A stretch of 64,000 nt of DNA from Bartonella australis AUST/NH1 (GCF_000341355.1 NC_020300.1:1183501-1247500); one strand, 5' to 3'; positions 31,987 through 40,587 are shown, counted from the first letter of the stretch. Program-made: numbers and translations. Notes: generated by a model not told the origin, from the sequence alone.

Positions 31987-32461
31987 TATCTTTTTCCTTC
32001 TCTTTAACTACCATGTGTAGAATTGATAAAGCATCTGCTTCGTTATCATCTCGCGGTGCGCGCCCTTTTGAACGCATTGCTGCAATCATCTCTTCTTTTG
32101 AAGCGTTTCCTTTACCTGTTGTTGCTTTCTTAATGGTACCAACAGGGATGCCCTCATACGGTATCTGATAGTGTTCACACCACGCTGTTAGAGTTGCTAG
32201 AAAGCCTCCATAAACATGCGCGGCATCCGTGCCTATATGCCGACGTAACTCTTCAAAATGCACCACATCAATTTCATCAACGGACCTCTTTAGTTCGGAA
32301 AGCCACTTCTTAAAGCGCAGATAACGCATTCCACCGCCTTCAAAACGGCGTGATGGAAAATGTTCTGTATTGCTTGTTACGTGACCACCCGCACCACATA
32401 CCGCCCTGCCAGTCTTTGTGCCTAAATCAAGACAAAGAATGGTTTGTGCATCAGTGATCAT
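31976..32461 (-). CDS. RuvC-like endonuclease
   Basis: A 161-residue RNase H-fold protein with RuvC landmarks: TILCLDLGTKTGRAV (first catalytic Asp), DVVHFEEL (Glu) and PRDDNEADALSILHM (C-terminal acidic cluster). Probably a Holliday-junction or branched-DNA resolvase. Its stop overlaps the start of the replication gene. The phage therefore encodes both a RuvC-like and a RusA-like enzyme. Confidence 0.85.
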   Translation of the reverse strand: MITDAQTILCLDLGTKTGRAVCGAGGHVTSNTEHFPSRRFEGGGMRYLRFKKWLSELKRSVDEIDVVHFEELRRHIGTDAAHVYGGFLATLTAWCEHYQIPYEGIPVGTIKKATTGKGNASKEEMIAAMRSKGRAPRDDNEADALSILHMVVKEKEKDNGK

Positions 32462-32490
32462 AATCCCCCCTCAAGGCTCTACGTATTTAT

Positions 32491-33378
32491 ATGTGTGCTA
32501 TGACAGAACGTGTCGTGATTGCCCGTCTTGCAAAAATATTTGTAAAAAAATATCTTCCCAACGATTCTAAAAAAGCGGGGGGGGTTATGATGCAAGAACG
32601 GATAATTGATAACGCTATATTCTTATTGCACTGGATAAATGATGATGCTGTATTTTTGCTACGCTGGATAAGTAATAATCCTACGGTCGCTCCTATCATT
32701 GTTACGATAGTTACTGGAATAGTAGCACTTTTTGTGCAAAAACGAAGCTTTAAAAAACAACTTAAAATCCTCCAACGACAAACTATAGCATCAGAAACCC
32801 AGGCAGCTATTCTATTAGAAGATAAAAAAGCGCGGGATTTGGGGCCATATTTGACATTAATGGCAATATTCATCCCACCAAAATATGAAGCTTCCTCAAC
32901 TGTTAAGGTAAGGCTGTATATTAGAAATCTTACAAAAAGAGATATAATGATAAGGAATATACGCATATCTAAAAAAAGTCCCTTTAAGTTTATTAAGAAT
33001 GCCTGCTCTGTTTTGAGTTATAAGTCTGATATCCGAAATGAGCCCTTCATCACGAAAAGGACAACTCCCAAACTCCTTGCTACATGTCCGCAACATATGA
33101 AATCCAATTCTTCGTTAGAGTATGCGTTAAATTTTTTTATTATTTCTGCTCAGAATATCACTGTTTTAGATTTCATGACTACCTGTCGTAAGCCTAGTTC
33201 TCGCAACATTGCAAATTTTACACTTGAACACACTTCGATTATTAATCCAGATGAAACACGCACTGTGCATTTCTGGGCGTCATGGCCACGCTCAAAAGAC
33301 ACATATCGTGAAATTGGTCTTCTATCGCTTGTTGCTGCTAATGATCCTTATTTGAAGGATTTATGGGACCAGCATTAA
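32491..33378 (+). CDS. Membrane-anchored protein of unknown function, opposite strand
   Basis: A 295-codon frame on the plus strand inside a minus-strand operon. It has one clear membrane helix (VAPIIVTIVTGIVALFV, about residues 66-82) followed by a charged helix (KKQLKILQRQTIASETQ) and a soluble, beta-rich domain of about 180 residues (ASSTVKVRLYIRNLTKRDIM). The true start may be one of the ATGs at 32587/32590, behind a run of G. I do not recognise the family. The orientation suggests a cargo gene expressed in the lysogen; superinfection exclusion is one possibility but is a guess. Confidence 0.6.
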   Translation: MCAMTERVVIARLAKIFVKKYLPNDSKKAGGVMMQERIIDNAIFLLHWINDDAVFLLRWISNNPTVAPIIVTIVTGIVALFVQKRSFKKQLKILQRQTIASETQAAILLEDKKARDLGPYLTLMAIFIPPKYEASSTVKVRLYIRNLTKRDIMIRNIRISKKSPFKFIKNACSVLSYKSDIRNEPFITKRTTPKLLATCPQHMKSNSSLEYALNFFIISAQNITVLDFMTTCRKPSSRNIANFTLEHTSIINPDETRTVHFWASWPRSKDTYREIGLLSLVAANDPYLKDLWDQH

Positions 33379-33832
33379 CAGCTTCTCCTGGTAAGAGAAA
33401 CTCTACTAATCTAACTTCTTTGTTGGCTAAATCATTGATTTTATCAGTTAATTTATCAACAATTCTCATCTGTGAATCCAATTTTAATCTTTGTTTACGC
33501 AGCGTTGTATTTTTTTTCTTAATTAAAGAGGATAGGTTTTCAATAGCTGCCTGTTGATCCTCAATTGATTTATCTCGCTCTGCAAGAAGTGCTTTATGCC
33601 ATCTCATCCAATGATCAAATTTTGACTTATACCACTCTTCTTGTTGTTTAAGAATTTCCGTATGAATCGTATGCCGTTCTATAAGATCTTTTATGAGACG
33701 TTGACGATCTGGTACTCTTCTCCATTCTTTTCTCCATTCTTCCGTCAATCTATCTTCATTCTTTATTTTTGTATTACGACCTATTAATCTGCAAAACTGG
33801 GTGCAGACCTTCTTCAACATTTCGTTTTTCAT
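33338..33832 (-). CDS. Hypothetical coiled-coil protein
   Basis: A 164-residue, highly charged, helical protein (EEWRKEWRRVPDRQRLIKDL; DQQAAIENLSSLIKKKNTTL). Its 3' end overlaps the convergent plus-strand gene by about 40 bases. No family recognised. Convergent pairing with the membrane protein may mean the two arrived together. Confidence 0.55.
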   Translation of the reverse strand: MKNEMLKKVCTQFCRLIGRNTKIKNEDRLTEEWRKEWRRVPDRQRLIKDLIERHTIHTEILKQQEEWYKSKFDHWMRWHKALLAERDKSIEDQQAAIENLSSLIKKKNTTLRKQRLKLDSQMRIVDKLTDKINDLANKEVRLVEFLLPGEAVNAGPINPSNKDH

Positions 33833-34023
33833 AATCTCTCTTCTTCTAAGACTTTGAATGCTGCTGTGGCTGTTTGTTATTTCTGTAGGAGCAGCAACAA
33901 AAGCAGTTTTACTTCCGTATCTACCTCGCTATAAATCTGGGCAGTGTCACGAGTTTCGGTATTACCAAATCATGGAAAGCATGAATTCTATAAAGCTGAG
34001 CTTTCCATAATATCGCCGTTTCA

Positions 34024-34305
34024 TCAGTGAGTTCGTATTTCTTCACCGCTGCCCCCCTCTTGCCGTGCTTCTAAAACTTTCGCAAACAACGGCATGCTAT
34101 CCTCTTCGAAAGTCTTTGAGTAATCCATTTGGACAAAGGCATTTTCCAGTCTGTCCATAGCTCCTTTTGCTGCTGCCAGAGCTACCCTTGCTTCCAATCC
34201 TGCCGCCCTTGCCTCCCTTCTGGCTTTTTTCGCCCTTTCTTCGGCATCTAGGGCTCTTTTCATTTCTCGGATTGTTGTCTTAGTTAGTTCTGCTATCTGT
34301 TCCAT
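34024..34305 (-). CDS. Small coiled-coil early protein
   Basis: A 93-residue, alanine/arginine-rich helical protein (ERAKKARREARAAGLEARVA). Starts inside the end of the next upstream gene, so it is part of the early leftward operon. Function unknown. The 190 bases after it, to 33833, contain no clear gene. Confidence 0.55.
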   Translation of the reverse strand: MEQIAELTKTTIREMKRALDAEERAKKARREARAAGLEARVALAAAKGAMDRLENAFVQMDYSKTFEEDSMPLFAKVLEARQEGGSGEEIRTH

Positions 34306-34600
34306 AGACTCTCCCTGGCTGTTGATGCTGTTGTTTCAAAGCTTTCGTGCTAAGTGGCACACTCTCTTCTTTAAGAGACGGCCGTGGAATATCAGAAGGC
34401 CATTGAACACCTTCAGGCCAATGATCAGAAAACCAGTAAAAAGCGTGGTTGAAAGTTTTAACTTCAATGCCCCTACCTTTCCTAAGATTGCAGATCCTTT
34501 TTCCGCTATTAAATACGTACGTGCTCACACTGCTATCGGTTAGCCCTGTAGCAATTCGGTAAGCATCGATAATTTTTAGTAAGTGCGCAATTTTAAGCAT
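34280..34600 (-). CDS. First gene of the leftward operon, putative regulator
   Basis: From ATG 34600 the product has 106 residues: MLKIAHLLKIIDAYRIATGL, then SSVSTYVFNSGKRICNLRKG and YWFSDHWPEGVQWPSDIPRP. This pattern recurs in small proteins of alphaproteobacterial phages and looks like a helical DNA-binding module (possible Cro-like role); this is inference. The promoter's -10 box ends only 5 bases before the ATG, so the mRNA is probably leaderless. Confidence 0.65.
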   Translation of the reverse strand: MLKIAHLLKIIDAYRIATGLTDSSVSTYVFNSGKRICNLRKGRGIEVKTFNHAFYWFSDHWPEGVQWPSDIPRPSLKEESVPLSTKALKQQHQQPGRVYGTDSRTN

Positions 34601-34605
34601 ACACA

Positions 34606-34634
34606 ATTATCGTGTCATAATACTATGATGTCAA
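34606..34634 (-). promoter_or_regulatory. Leftward early promoter with operator
   Basis: Minus-strand TTGACA (34634-34629), 17-base spacer, GATAAT (34611-34606). A perfect inverted repeat TCATA-N4-TATGA (34615-34628) fills the spacer, a position where a bound repressor would block RNA polymerase. A second short inverted repeat, AAATAG/CTATTT, lies at about 34638-34664. Confidence 0.7.
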
Positions 34635-34691
34635 GAAAAAATAGGATAATAACTCTATTTAAAAAAAATAAAAAATTTCCTATAAGAACAT

Positions 34692-35375
34692 ATGCTCGAT
34701 AAAATTTTGGAACGCATTGATAAAAGACTAAAGGCTGTAGGACTTACAGAAAGTCGTGCTGCAATAGAAGCTGGTCTTTCGAATTCTACAATTCGTAGCA
34801 TACGCATAAAAGTAAAAAGAGGCGACATAAATAAAGGAGTTGAGACAAAAACACTTGCTGCCCTCGCCCCTGTCTTAAAAACGAACGTCGCTTGGCTGGC
34901 AGATGGAACAGGCAACGAAGAAGGTGAGGCCTTTGCATTAGGACAAGATGGTACGCCACTTGTATCTCAGATGAAAATTGTTGAATTAGAACAAAGAGAG
35001 ATACCACTTGTATCTTGGGTAAGTGCTGGCGAAATGAGCGATCAAGAAAGCGTAACGGACTTATCTGAATTTCCTACTGTTACAGCGTATAACCTTCCAG
35101 AAGGCCAATGGATAGCGTTGCGTGTTGATGGTCTTTCCATGAATAAGATCAGTCCACCTGATTCAATAATCTTTGTGAATATGCTTGATCAGGTCCTGGT
35201 CCCAAATGCCTGTTATGTCATTGCAGATGAAACAGGTAGGGCAACTTATAAGCGTTATCGTCCAAGCGAAACGCCTCCCTGGCAACCTGCCTCATATAAA
35301 AACATACCAGCACCAAAACTGGAAGGTGCAATAAGGATAATTGGCCGTGTTAAACGTTCCGTTATTGAAATGTAA
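34692..35375 (+). CDS. CI/LexA-like repressor 1 (HTH + S24)
   Basis: A 227-residue protein with an N-terminal helix-turn-helix (ESRAAIEAGLSNSTIRSIRI) and a C-terminal S24 self-cleavage domain: cleavage site Ala-Gly in SWVSAGEMS, catalytic Ser in RVDGLSMNKI and Lys in GRATYKRY. It would repress the divergent leftward operon and be inactivated by RecA filaments on DNA damage. Convergent with the second S24 repressor. Confidence 0.88.
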   Translation: MLDKILERIDKRLKAVGLTESRAAIEAGLSNSTIRSIRIKVKRGDINKGVETKTLAALAPVLKTNVAWLADGTGNEEGEAFALGQDGTPLVSQMKIVELEQREIPLVSWVSAGEMSDQESVTDLSEFPTVTAYNLPEGQWIALRVDGLSMNKISPPDSIIFVNMLDQVLVPNACYVIADETGRATYKRYRPSETPPWQPASYKNIPAPKLEGAIRIIGRVKRSVIEM

Positions 35376-35491
35376 AAATGAAATTAAAGGGGGGATGTAG
35401 TGGAGAAAATTTTAGAGGAAAACCTTCGGCGATTTTTTGTGCAGTTTATTTAGGCTTTTCCAAATTCAGAGAACCTCTTCAACTATTCTCA

Positions 35492-36190
35492 TCAAACGTG
35501 CGATATAGGTTCACCAGACAAAGCTATAAAATGAACGGAGATCACTTTATCGTGTGGGAAGCGTAGCTCTTTAGGCGGGTTGAATTGTTCAAGAACTAGC
35601 TCTTCCGCATTGTGCTTACAGAAACGCTTCACAAATGCATGGGGTATTGAATGTTCGTCAATGAGAATTTGCGCAACAACAAAATCGCCCCTTTTTAAGC
35701 GGCGGTGGGGATCGATATATACGATTTCGCCATCGAAATAACGCGGAGACATCGAATCTCCACTAACTATTACACCGTAAGCGTCATTTACCTTTTGAAG
35801 TTGAGGTGGGCAAAGTACCTCAAAGAGCACGTTACCATTCAGAGCAAAATCTCCATCGACGCCCGCTACCGCCTGGCCGTAAACAGGTATCCTTTTTTTA
35901 TCGTCAAAATCTATTCGGCCAATGACTTTGGCATTTGGTTTATCAAAATTGTGAGTTACAACAGGAACAGAGACGCTTTTATCTAACTTAAACGCGAATA
36001 TAAGCACAGAGATATCCAAGTCTAAAGCTGAAGCTACCGAAGGTAATTTATCATATGCGAAAGTTTTTTTGCGTCCTTTAATAAAATCCCGTATATAGCC
36101 GCGCTCTAGGCCGACTTTCTTTGCTGCTATAGTCGACCCCAATTGAAGTTCTTTAAGTCTTTCAATAATAAGTTTTCTTAAATTTTCCAT
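35492..36190 (-). CDS. CI/LexA-like repressor 2 (HTH + S24)
   Basis: A 232-residue protein with an N-terminal DNA-binding part (STIAAKKVGLERGYIRDFIK) and an S24 domain: Ala-Gly in QAVAGVDGD, Ser in VSGDSMSPRYF, Lys in AFVKRFC. It is divergent from the rightward operon, whose promoter overlaps a 10+10 inverted repeat. It shares little sequence with repressor 1. Presumably it controls the rightward genes, possibly as the main prophage repressor. Confidence 0.88.
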   Translation of the reverse strand: MENLRKLIIERLKELQLGSTIAAKKVGLERGYIRDFIKGRKKTFAYDKLPSVASALDLDISVLIFAFKLDKSVSVPVVTHNFDKPNAKVIGRIDFDDKKRIPVYGQAVAGVDGDFALNGNVLFEVLCPPQLQKVNDAYGVIVSGDSMSPRYFDGEIVYIDPHRRLKRGDFVVAQILIDEHSIPHAFVKRFCKHNAEELVLEQFNPPKELRFPHDKVISVHFIALSGEPISHV

Positions 36191-36317
36191 AGCTCAAATT
36201 TTTAGAACATATCCGACCGAAATTTACGCTTTTTATCGGATTCTAAGCTCCTATTCTACAGCCCTTTGTAATAAATGATTCGGCGTTTTGCCCAATGGCA
36301 TAAAATTAATATCATTT

Positions 36318-36362
36318 TAAAATACTATTTATGTTGACATTAGTATTTTAGAACGATAAATA
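36318..36362 (+). promoter_or_regulatory. Rightward promoter with operator
   Basis: TTGACA (36334-36339), 17-base spacer, TAAATA (36357-36362). A perfect inverted repeat, TAAAATACTA (36318-36327) and TAGTATTTTA (36341-36350), brackets the -35 box. The half-site TAGTATT also occurs in the leftward operator, on its minus strand. An 81-base leader follows before the first gene. Confidence 0.7.
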
Positions 36363-36443
36363 TACTTCCCATCACAACACATCACGAAGAAGCGAAAGCC
36401 GATCTGGTGTGAAACAGAATTACTTACAGAAAAGGGTGGGGAA

Positions 36444-36638
36444 ATGAGATTTTTAAAGAGACTCATTACGCGGTATCGTCTTCATAAGAGGACATCTTCT
36501 ACTGATCACGACAGGGCAAAGCAGCCAACGAAGGTAACCTTTATTGATTATCCAGCCGGTCCCAGAGGCTATATTCGGGTTTGGAAAAGAGGTAACGAGA
36601 AAGTTGACTCAAAGCTGGTGACGAAATGTACCAATTAA
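36444..36638 (+). CDS. Small basic early protein
   Basis: A 64-residue, strongly basic product (RFLKRLITRYRLHKRTSS), first gene of the rightward operon, with a good GTGGGGAA before its ATG and an overlap with the next gene. Unknown function. Confidence 0.55.
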   Translation: MRFLKRLITRYRLHKRTSSTDHDRAKQPTKVTFIDYPAGPRGYIRVWKRGNEKVDSKLVTKCTN

Positions 36639-37006
36639 CTTTTACCCCCAATAACGAAGAGCTTATCTATTTCCCTATAACTATATCCTTTCAGAAGTTG
36701 AGAGAATTGAGACAAATTATCAATGAATTGTCTAGATTCTTAACTGATGAGCAATTTTACGCTATCGAAAGCTTTGACTTAACAGACAAGAAAAAGAAAG
36801 GAGCTACCGATTATACGGAAGAGGTAGCACGGATTTGGATTCAAGAGGAAGAGTCACAAGGGCGAGATGTTCATGAAGAGAGTGAAGTTCCACAATTTGT
36901 CAAAGATTCAGATGCCCTGTGGAACCACAACCATATACAGGAAGGCGAAAAAAGCCGTCCTTATTGGGAAGATGAAAAGAGTGCTTTGGAGTTACGCTTC
37001 TTATAG
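36626..37006 (+). CDS. Hypothetical acidic early protein
   Basis: A 126-residue, acidic product (YTEEVARIWIQEEESQGRDV) with a helical core (FQKLRELRQIINELSRFLTD). Overlaps the preceding gene by 13 bases. Not recognised. Confidence 0.55.
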   Translation: MYQLTFTPNNEELIYFPITISFQKLRELRQIINELSRFLTDEQFYAIESFDLTDKKKKGATDYTEEVARIWIQEEESQGRDVHEESEVPQFVKDSDALWNHNHIQEGEKSRPYWEDEKSALELRFL

Positions 37007-37149
37007 TTTAAGCGGAGAAGCTTTGAAGGACTCTCGCCCTTAGGACTTCCCGTTTTATTCCCCCTTCATATAGAGCCTTAAACACTACATCTAGCGCATG
37101 CTTTTGTAGAAGGTACTCTATTTGCTAAATTTATAGAAAGAGAAAGATT

Positions 37150-37374
37150 ATGGGACACGAATATAATGTTAAAGGTGAGATCGAAAAATTAGGACACGGA
37201 ATGATCAGTTATGAAACTGATGAGGTGTGTGGACTTTGTGAAGCTGCGAAAAATAACGCCCGTAAACTCAAGGACATTGAGAGCGATTATAAGAAAGCGT
37301 CTAGGCTGCTATACACCCTTATTTTCCTGGAATTTACCGCATGTATCTTGTCCATCATAGGGCAAAAATTATGA
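37150..37374 (+). CDS. Small membrane protein with Cys motif
   Basis: A 74-residue product with CGLCEAAKNNARKLKDIESD in the middle and one C-terminal membrane helix (LLYTLIFLEFTACILSIIG). Coupled to the next gene by an ATGA overlap. Not recognised. Confidence 0.5.
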   Translation: MGHEYNVKGEIEKLGHGMISYETDEVCGLCEAAKNNARKLKDIESDYKKASRLLYTLIFLEFTACILSIIGQKL

Positions 37375-37880
37375 GAAAGAAATATGAACTCACGAATGAG
37401 ACGACAAAAATATTGATGAAAAAAGAACTTTATAGGATCCGTGCTCTACGTGACTTTGGTGACGTTAAAGCCGGTGACTTAGGCGGCTTTGTTGAAAGCG
37501 AAAAGAACCTGTCTCAACAAGGCAATTGTTGGATTAGCGGCAATGGTAGGGTTTATGACAATGCATGTATCCGTGATAATGCGCAAATTTTCGGTGATGC
37601 GCAGGTGTGTGGCAACGCGTGGGTTTACGACAATGCGCAGGTGTATGGCAAGGCGTGGGTTTCAGAAACTGCACGGGTTTACGGCAATGCGTGTGTCATG
37701 GACAATGCTGGAGTTTATGGAGATGCACGTATCCATGATAATGCGCAAATTTATGGCAAGGCGCGAGCTTCATGTCGCGCAACTATTCACGACAGTGCTC
37801 GGGTTTATGGAGACACTGAACTCCACTACGATGCAGTGGTTAGCGGGTGCACACAGATCTTCGACAACAAATTAGCCTGA
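37371..37880 (+). CDS. Hexapeptide-repeat (left-handed beta-helix) phage protein
   Basis: A 169-residue protein from ATG 37371. After an N-terminal cap (LYRIRALRDFGDVKAGDLGG) come about 15 hexapeptide-like turns with a period of six residues (AQVYGKAWVSETARVYGNAC), so a left-handed beta-helix is predicted. Similar proteins with the RALRDFGDVK..DLGGF motif occur in many phages without an established role. Catalytic residues of acyltransferases are not evident. Confidence 0.8.
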   Translation: MRKKYELTNETTKILMKKELYRIRALRDFGDVKAGDLGGFVESEKNLSQQGNCWISGNGRVYDNACIRDNAQIFGDAQVCGNAWVYDNAQVYGKAWVSETARVYGNACVMDNAGVYGDARIHDNAQIYGKARASCRATIHDSARVYGDTELHYDAVVSGCTQIFDNKLA

Positions 37881-37898
37881 TGGAAAGGGAGAGCAATA

Positions 37899-38993
37899 AT
37901 GAATATCCAACGCGCTGTCCGCGAACAGGTGCATACTCTAACTTTAATCGCTGGCCCATCTGGTTCAGGAAAGACGTATAGCGCCCTATTATACGCCCGT
38001 GGTTTGGCGGGACCAAACGGGAAAATAGGCCTGATTGACACCGAAAATAAACGCTCGTGCTTTTACGCAGATATCGCAGGTGGTTTTGATGTCATTGACC
38101 TTGACCCGCCCTTTACAGCTGAGCGCTATATACAAGCTGTTAAAGCATTTGAAGAGGCCGGTTATAAAGCGATCATTATTGATAGCATTTCTGATGAATG
38201 GGAAGGTCCAGGCGGCGTTCTTGAACAAGCAAAAAACGCCGAAATGAAAACAAAAAAACCAGGATTGCACTGCTGGATAAAACCAAAGGAGGACCATAAA
38301 AAGCTTATTCGTGAACTTGTACAAACCAACGCACATTTAATCTTTTGTTGTCGGGTAAAAGATGACCTCAAGCAAGTAACGGTTGAGGGCAGAAGAGAAA
38401 TTGTCAAGGAAGGCTACGCCCCTATCCAAGACAAATCCTTCCCCTATGAAATGACAATATCAATGATGCTATCGGAAGGCACTCATTTCCCAGAAATAAA
38501 AAAATGTCCAGGTGATATTCGTCATGCATTTCCAGATAATAAGCCAATTGACATTAGCTCTGGTACGGCAGTGCTTGAATGGAGTAATATGGGCGTTGCC
38601 ATTGACGAAGAGCAGGAACTGTTAAAGCGAAACGGAATGATAGCTGCCTCAAACGGCACGAAGGCTTTGCTTGAATGGTGGAATAGTCTCGACAAAGAAA
38701 CCAAGCATAAATTCTCCCATCTCAAAGACACACTTAAGGGCATTGCCGAAGGTTATGATCAAATTGGACATATCCCTGATCATGAGGATTTACAAGACAC
38801 CACCACTATAACAGACGCACAGCAGACAGAAATTAAGAATATATTGTCGGCATTAGGTCGTGATGAAGAATCTTTTCTCAAATATGCACGTGTCCCTTCA
38901 TTAGGCTTTTTAACAGAGACGCAAGCATTAGAGCTCTTAGCTCATCTCAAAGATATGCTTCATGAGCAAGTCTCTGGCTCTCGTGAGGTATAA
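37899..38993 (+). CDS. RecA/Sak4-like ATPase (phage recombination)
   Basis: A 364-residue P-loop ATPase: Walker A GPSGSGKT (residues 19-26), Walker B AIIIDSISDEWEG. The pattern fits Sak4-type single-strand annealing/recombinase proteins of phages. A C-terminal helical tail of about 130 residues follows. The next gene encodes a YqaJ exonuclease, the usual partner of an annealing protein. Confidence 0.8.
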   Translation: MNIQRAVREQVHTLTLIAGPSGSGKTYSALLYARGLAGPNGKIGLIDTENKRSCFYADIAGGFDVIDLDPPFTAERYIQAVKAFEEAGYKAIIIDSISDEWEGPGGVLEQAKNAEMKTKKPGLHCWIKPKEDHKKLIRELVQTNAHLIFCCRVKDDLKQVTVEGRREIVKEGYAPIQDKSFPYEMTISMMLSEGTHFPEIKKCPGDIRHAFPDNKPIDISSGTAVLEWSNMGVAIDEEQELLKRNGMIAASNGTKALLEWWNSLDKETKHKFSHLKDTLKGIAEGYDQIGHIPDHEDLQDTTTITDAQQTEIKNILSALGRDEESFLKYARVPSLGFLTETQALELLAHLKDMLHEQVSGSREV

Positions 38994-38994
38994 C

Positions 38995-39591
38995 ATGGAA
39001 CAACGTACAACTGAATGGTTTAAAGCCCGCTTGGGCAAAATCACGGCTAGTGGTGTTAGTAAGCTGTTTTCGGGCAAAGCGACTTACGAGGGATATATTT
39101 TTGAGAAATTATCTGAACGCCTCACTGGTGAATTGAAAGAACATAAAGTCACAGCTGCCATGCAATGGGGCATAGATCATGAAAAAGAGGCTCTTGATGC
39201 TTACGCATTTGCAACGAAGCATAAGGTGCAAAAGGTCTTTTTTATCAACCACCCTGAAATCGAAATGGCTGGAGCAAGCCCTGATGGTCTTGTCGGTGAT
39301 GAAGGCCTGGTTGAAGTCAAGTGCCCTGAAAGCAAAACCCACATAGGCTTCTTGGTGACGGGTGAACCTAAGGAAGAATATATGAGACAAATGATATTTC
39401 AGATGGCCTGTACAGGCCGACAATGGTGCGACTTCATGTCCTATGATCCACGCTTTCCCACCAAATTTCGCATGAGAGTGAAGCGGTTTTTCCGTGATGA
39501 TAGCGCTATTAAAAAAGTGGAAGAAAAAGTCATAAAGGCTCTGGAAGAAATTGATCAAATGGAAGAACAGCTCTGTTCTGGGGGGAATTAA
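38995..39591 (+). CDS. YqaJ-type phage exonuclease
   Basis: From ATG 38995 the product has 198 residues: QRTTEWFKARLGKITASGVS, MQWGIDHEKEALDAY, and the nuclease core GASPDGLVGDEGLVEVKCPE with the D..(8).EVK of the lambda exonuclease fold. It resects DNA ends for recombination with the Sak4-like protein. Starts one base after the ATPase stop. Confidence 0.9.
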   Translation: MEQRTTEWFKARLGKITASGVSKLFSGKATYEGYIFEKLSERLTGELKEHKVTAAMQWGIDHEKEALDAYAFATKHKVQKVFFINHPEIEMAGASPDGLVGDEGLVEVKCPESKTHIGFLVTGEPKEEYMRQMIFQMACTGRQWCDFMSYDPRFPTKFRMRVKRFFRDDSAIKKVEEKVIKALEEIDQMEEQLCSGGN

Positions 39592-39594
39592 ATC

Positions 39595-40587
39595 ATGGCT
39601 TCAAAAAAAGCTGTACAGATCTTGAATCTTGATGCAACCGTCAAGAGACGTGAAGAAGAACCCAAGAAGAGTTTAATAAAAGGGCTTGTCCGCAAAGGTT
39701 ATGAAAGCCTTAAAAGTAAGTTATCAAAACCTAGGCACCCTAAAAAGGGTTCAATTGAAGAGCTTATTTGCAAATATTATGAAAGTATTGAGTGGAATAA
39801 ACTATCCGAACCCACACGTCGTCAACGTCAATCTGTGTTTACGCGCTTGATCAATAAGAGCGGTCACGTCCCCTATTCAGCAATTACTAAGAAGACGTTA
39901 CAGCACACTGTGAACGCGCAACAGGATAAACCAGGAGCCGCTGGTAATTTTATGAAAGCCATGAGCGGCTTATTTAAGTGGGCTGTTGACATGGATTATA
40001 TTATTACAAACCCAGCGATTGGCGTTAAAAGAGCTATATATCAGAACAAAGATGGGTTTATAGCTTGGACAGAAAAAGACGTAGAAACCTATTATGCGCA
40101 TTGGCCCGAGCGTACCAAAGAGCGTGTATGGCTTGACGTTTTGCTTTATACGGGCTTGCGTCGTGGTGATGCGGTCCGTATTGGCTGGAAAGATGTTAGA
40201 GACGGTATCTTATTTTTAACAACGGAGAAAAGTGGCTTTCAAACAGAAGTTCACCTCCCCCTTTTACCGGCACTTCAAGATAGTCTGGAGCGTGGCAAAA
40301 CTGGTTCTGACAATTTTATATGCGGTGAAAAAGGGGATTCTTTAACGAAAGAAAGCTTTGGAAATTATTTCCGTAAAGCTTGTAATGAAGCTGGGATTAA
40401 AAAATCTGCTCACGGTGTGCGAAAAATAGCCGCCACACGTGCTGCAAATTCTGGCGCGACACTGGCACAAATGAAAGCGCTGTTCGGTTGGACAGATGAT
40501 ACCATGGCGTCGCATTACACAAAAACAGCAGATAGAAGGAGACTTGCTATTGAAGCAATCAATAAACTCAATAAAAGTTCAGAATAA
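39595..40587 (+). CDS. int: Tyrosine-recombinase integrase
   Basis: A 330-residue integrase with the catalytic set: Arg in LYTGLRRGDAVRIGW, Lys in the beta-hairpin (TTEKSGFQ), HGVRK (His-x-x-Arg), GWTDDTMASHYTK (Trp/His and the nucleophile Tyr). The N-terminal ~90 residues are the arm-binding region. It ends the rightward operon, 58 bases from a tRNA-3'-end-like repeat taken to be its attachment core. Confidence 0.93.
   Translation: MASKKAVQILNLDATVKRREEEPKKSLIKGLVRKGYESLKSKLSKPRHPKKGSIEELICKYYESIEWNKLSEPTRRQRQSVFTRLINKSGHVPYSAITKKTLQHTVNAQQDKPGAAGNFMKAMSGLFKWAVDMDYIITNPAIGVKRAIYQNKDGFIAWTEKDVETYYAHWPERTKERVWLDVLLYTGLRRGDAVRIGWKDVRDGILFLTTEKSGFQTEVHLPLLPALQDSLERGKTGSDNFICGEKGDSLTKESFGNYFRKACNEAGIKKSAHGVRKIAATRAANSGATLAQMKALFGWTDDTMASHYTKTADRRRLAIEAINKLNKSSE

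Noticed and set aside
32487..32966. 159-codon minus-strand frame
   Set aside because: Antisense shadow of the plus-strand membrane protein gene; starts and composition are poor.
37489..37875. 128-codon plus-strand frame with periodic sequence
   Set aside because: Periodicity is an echo of the hexapeptide repeats in the correct frame.
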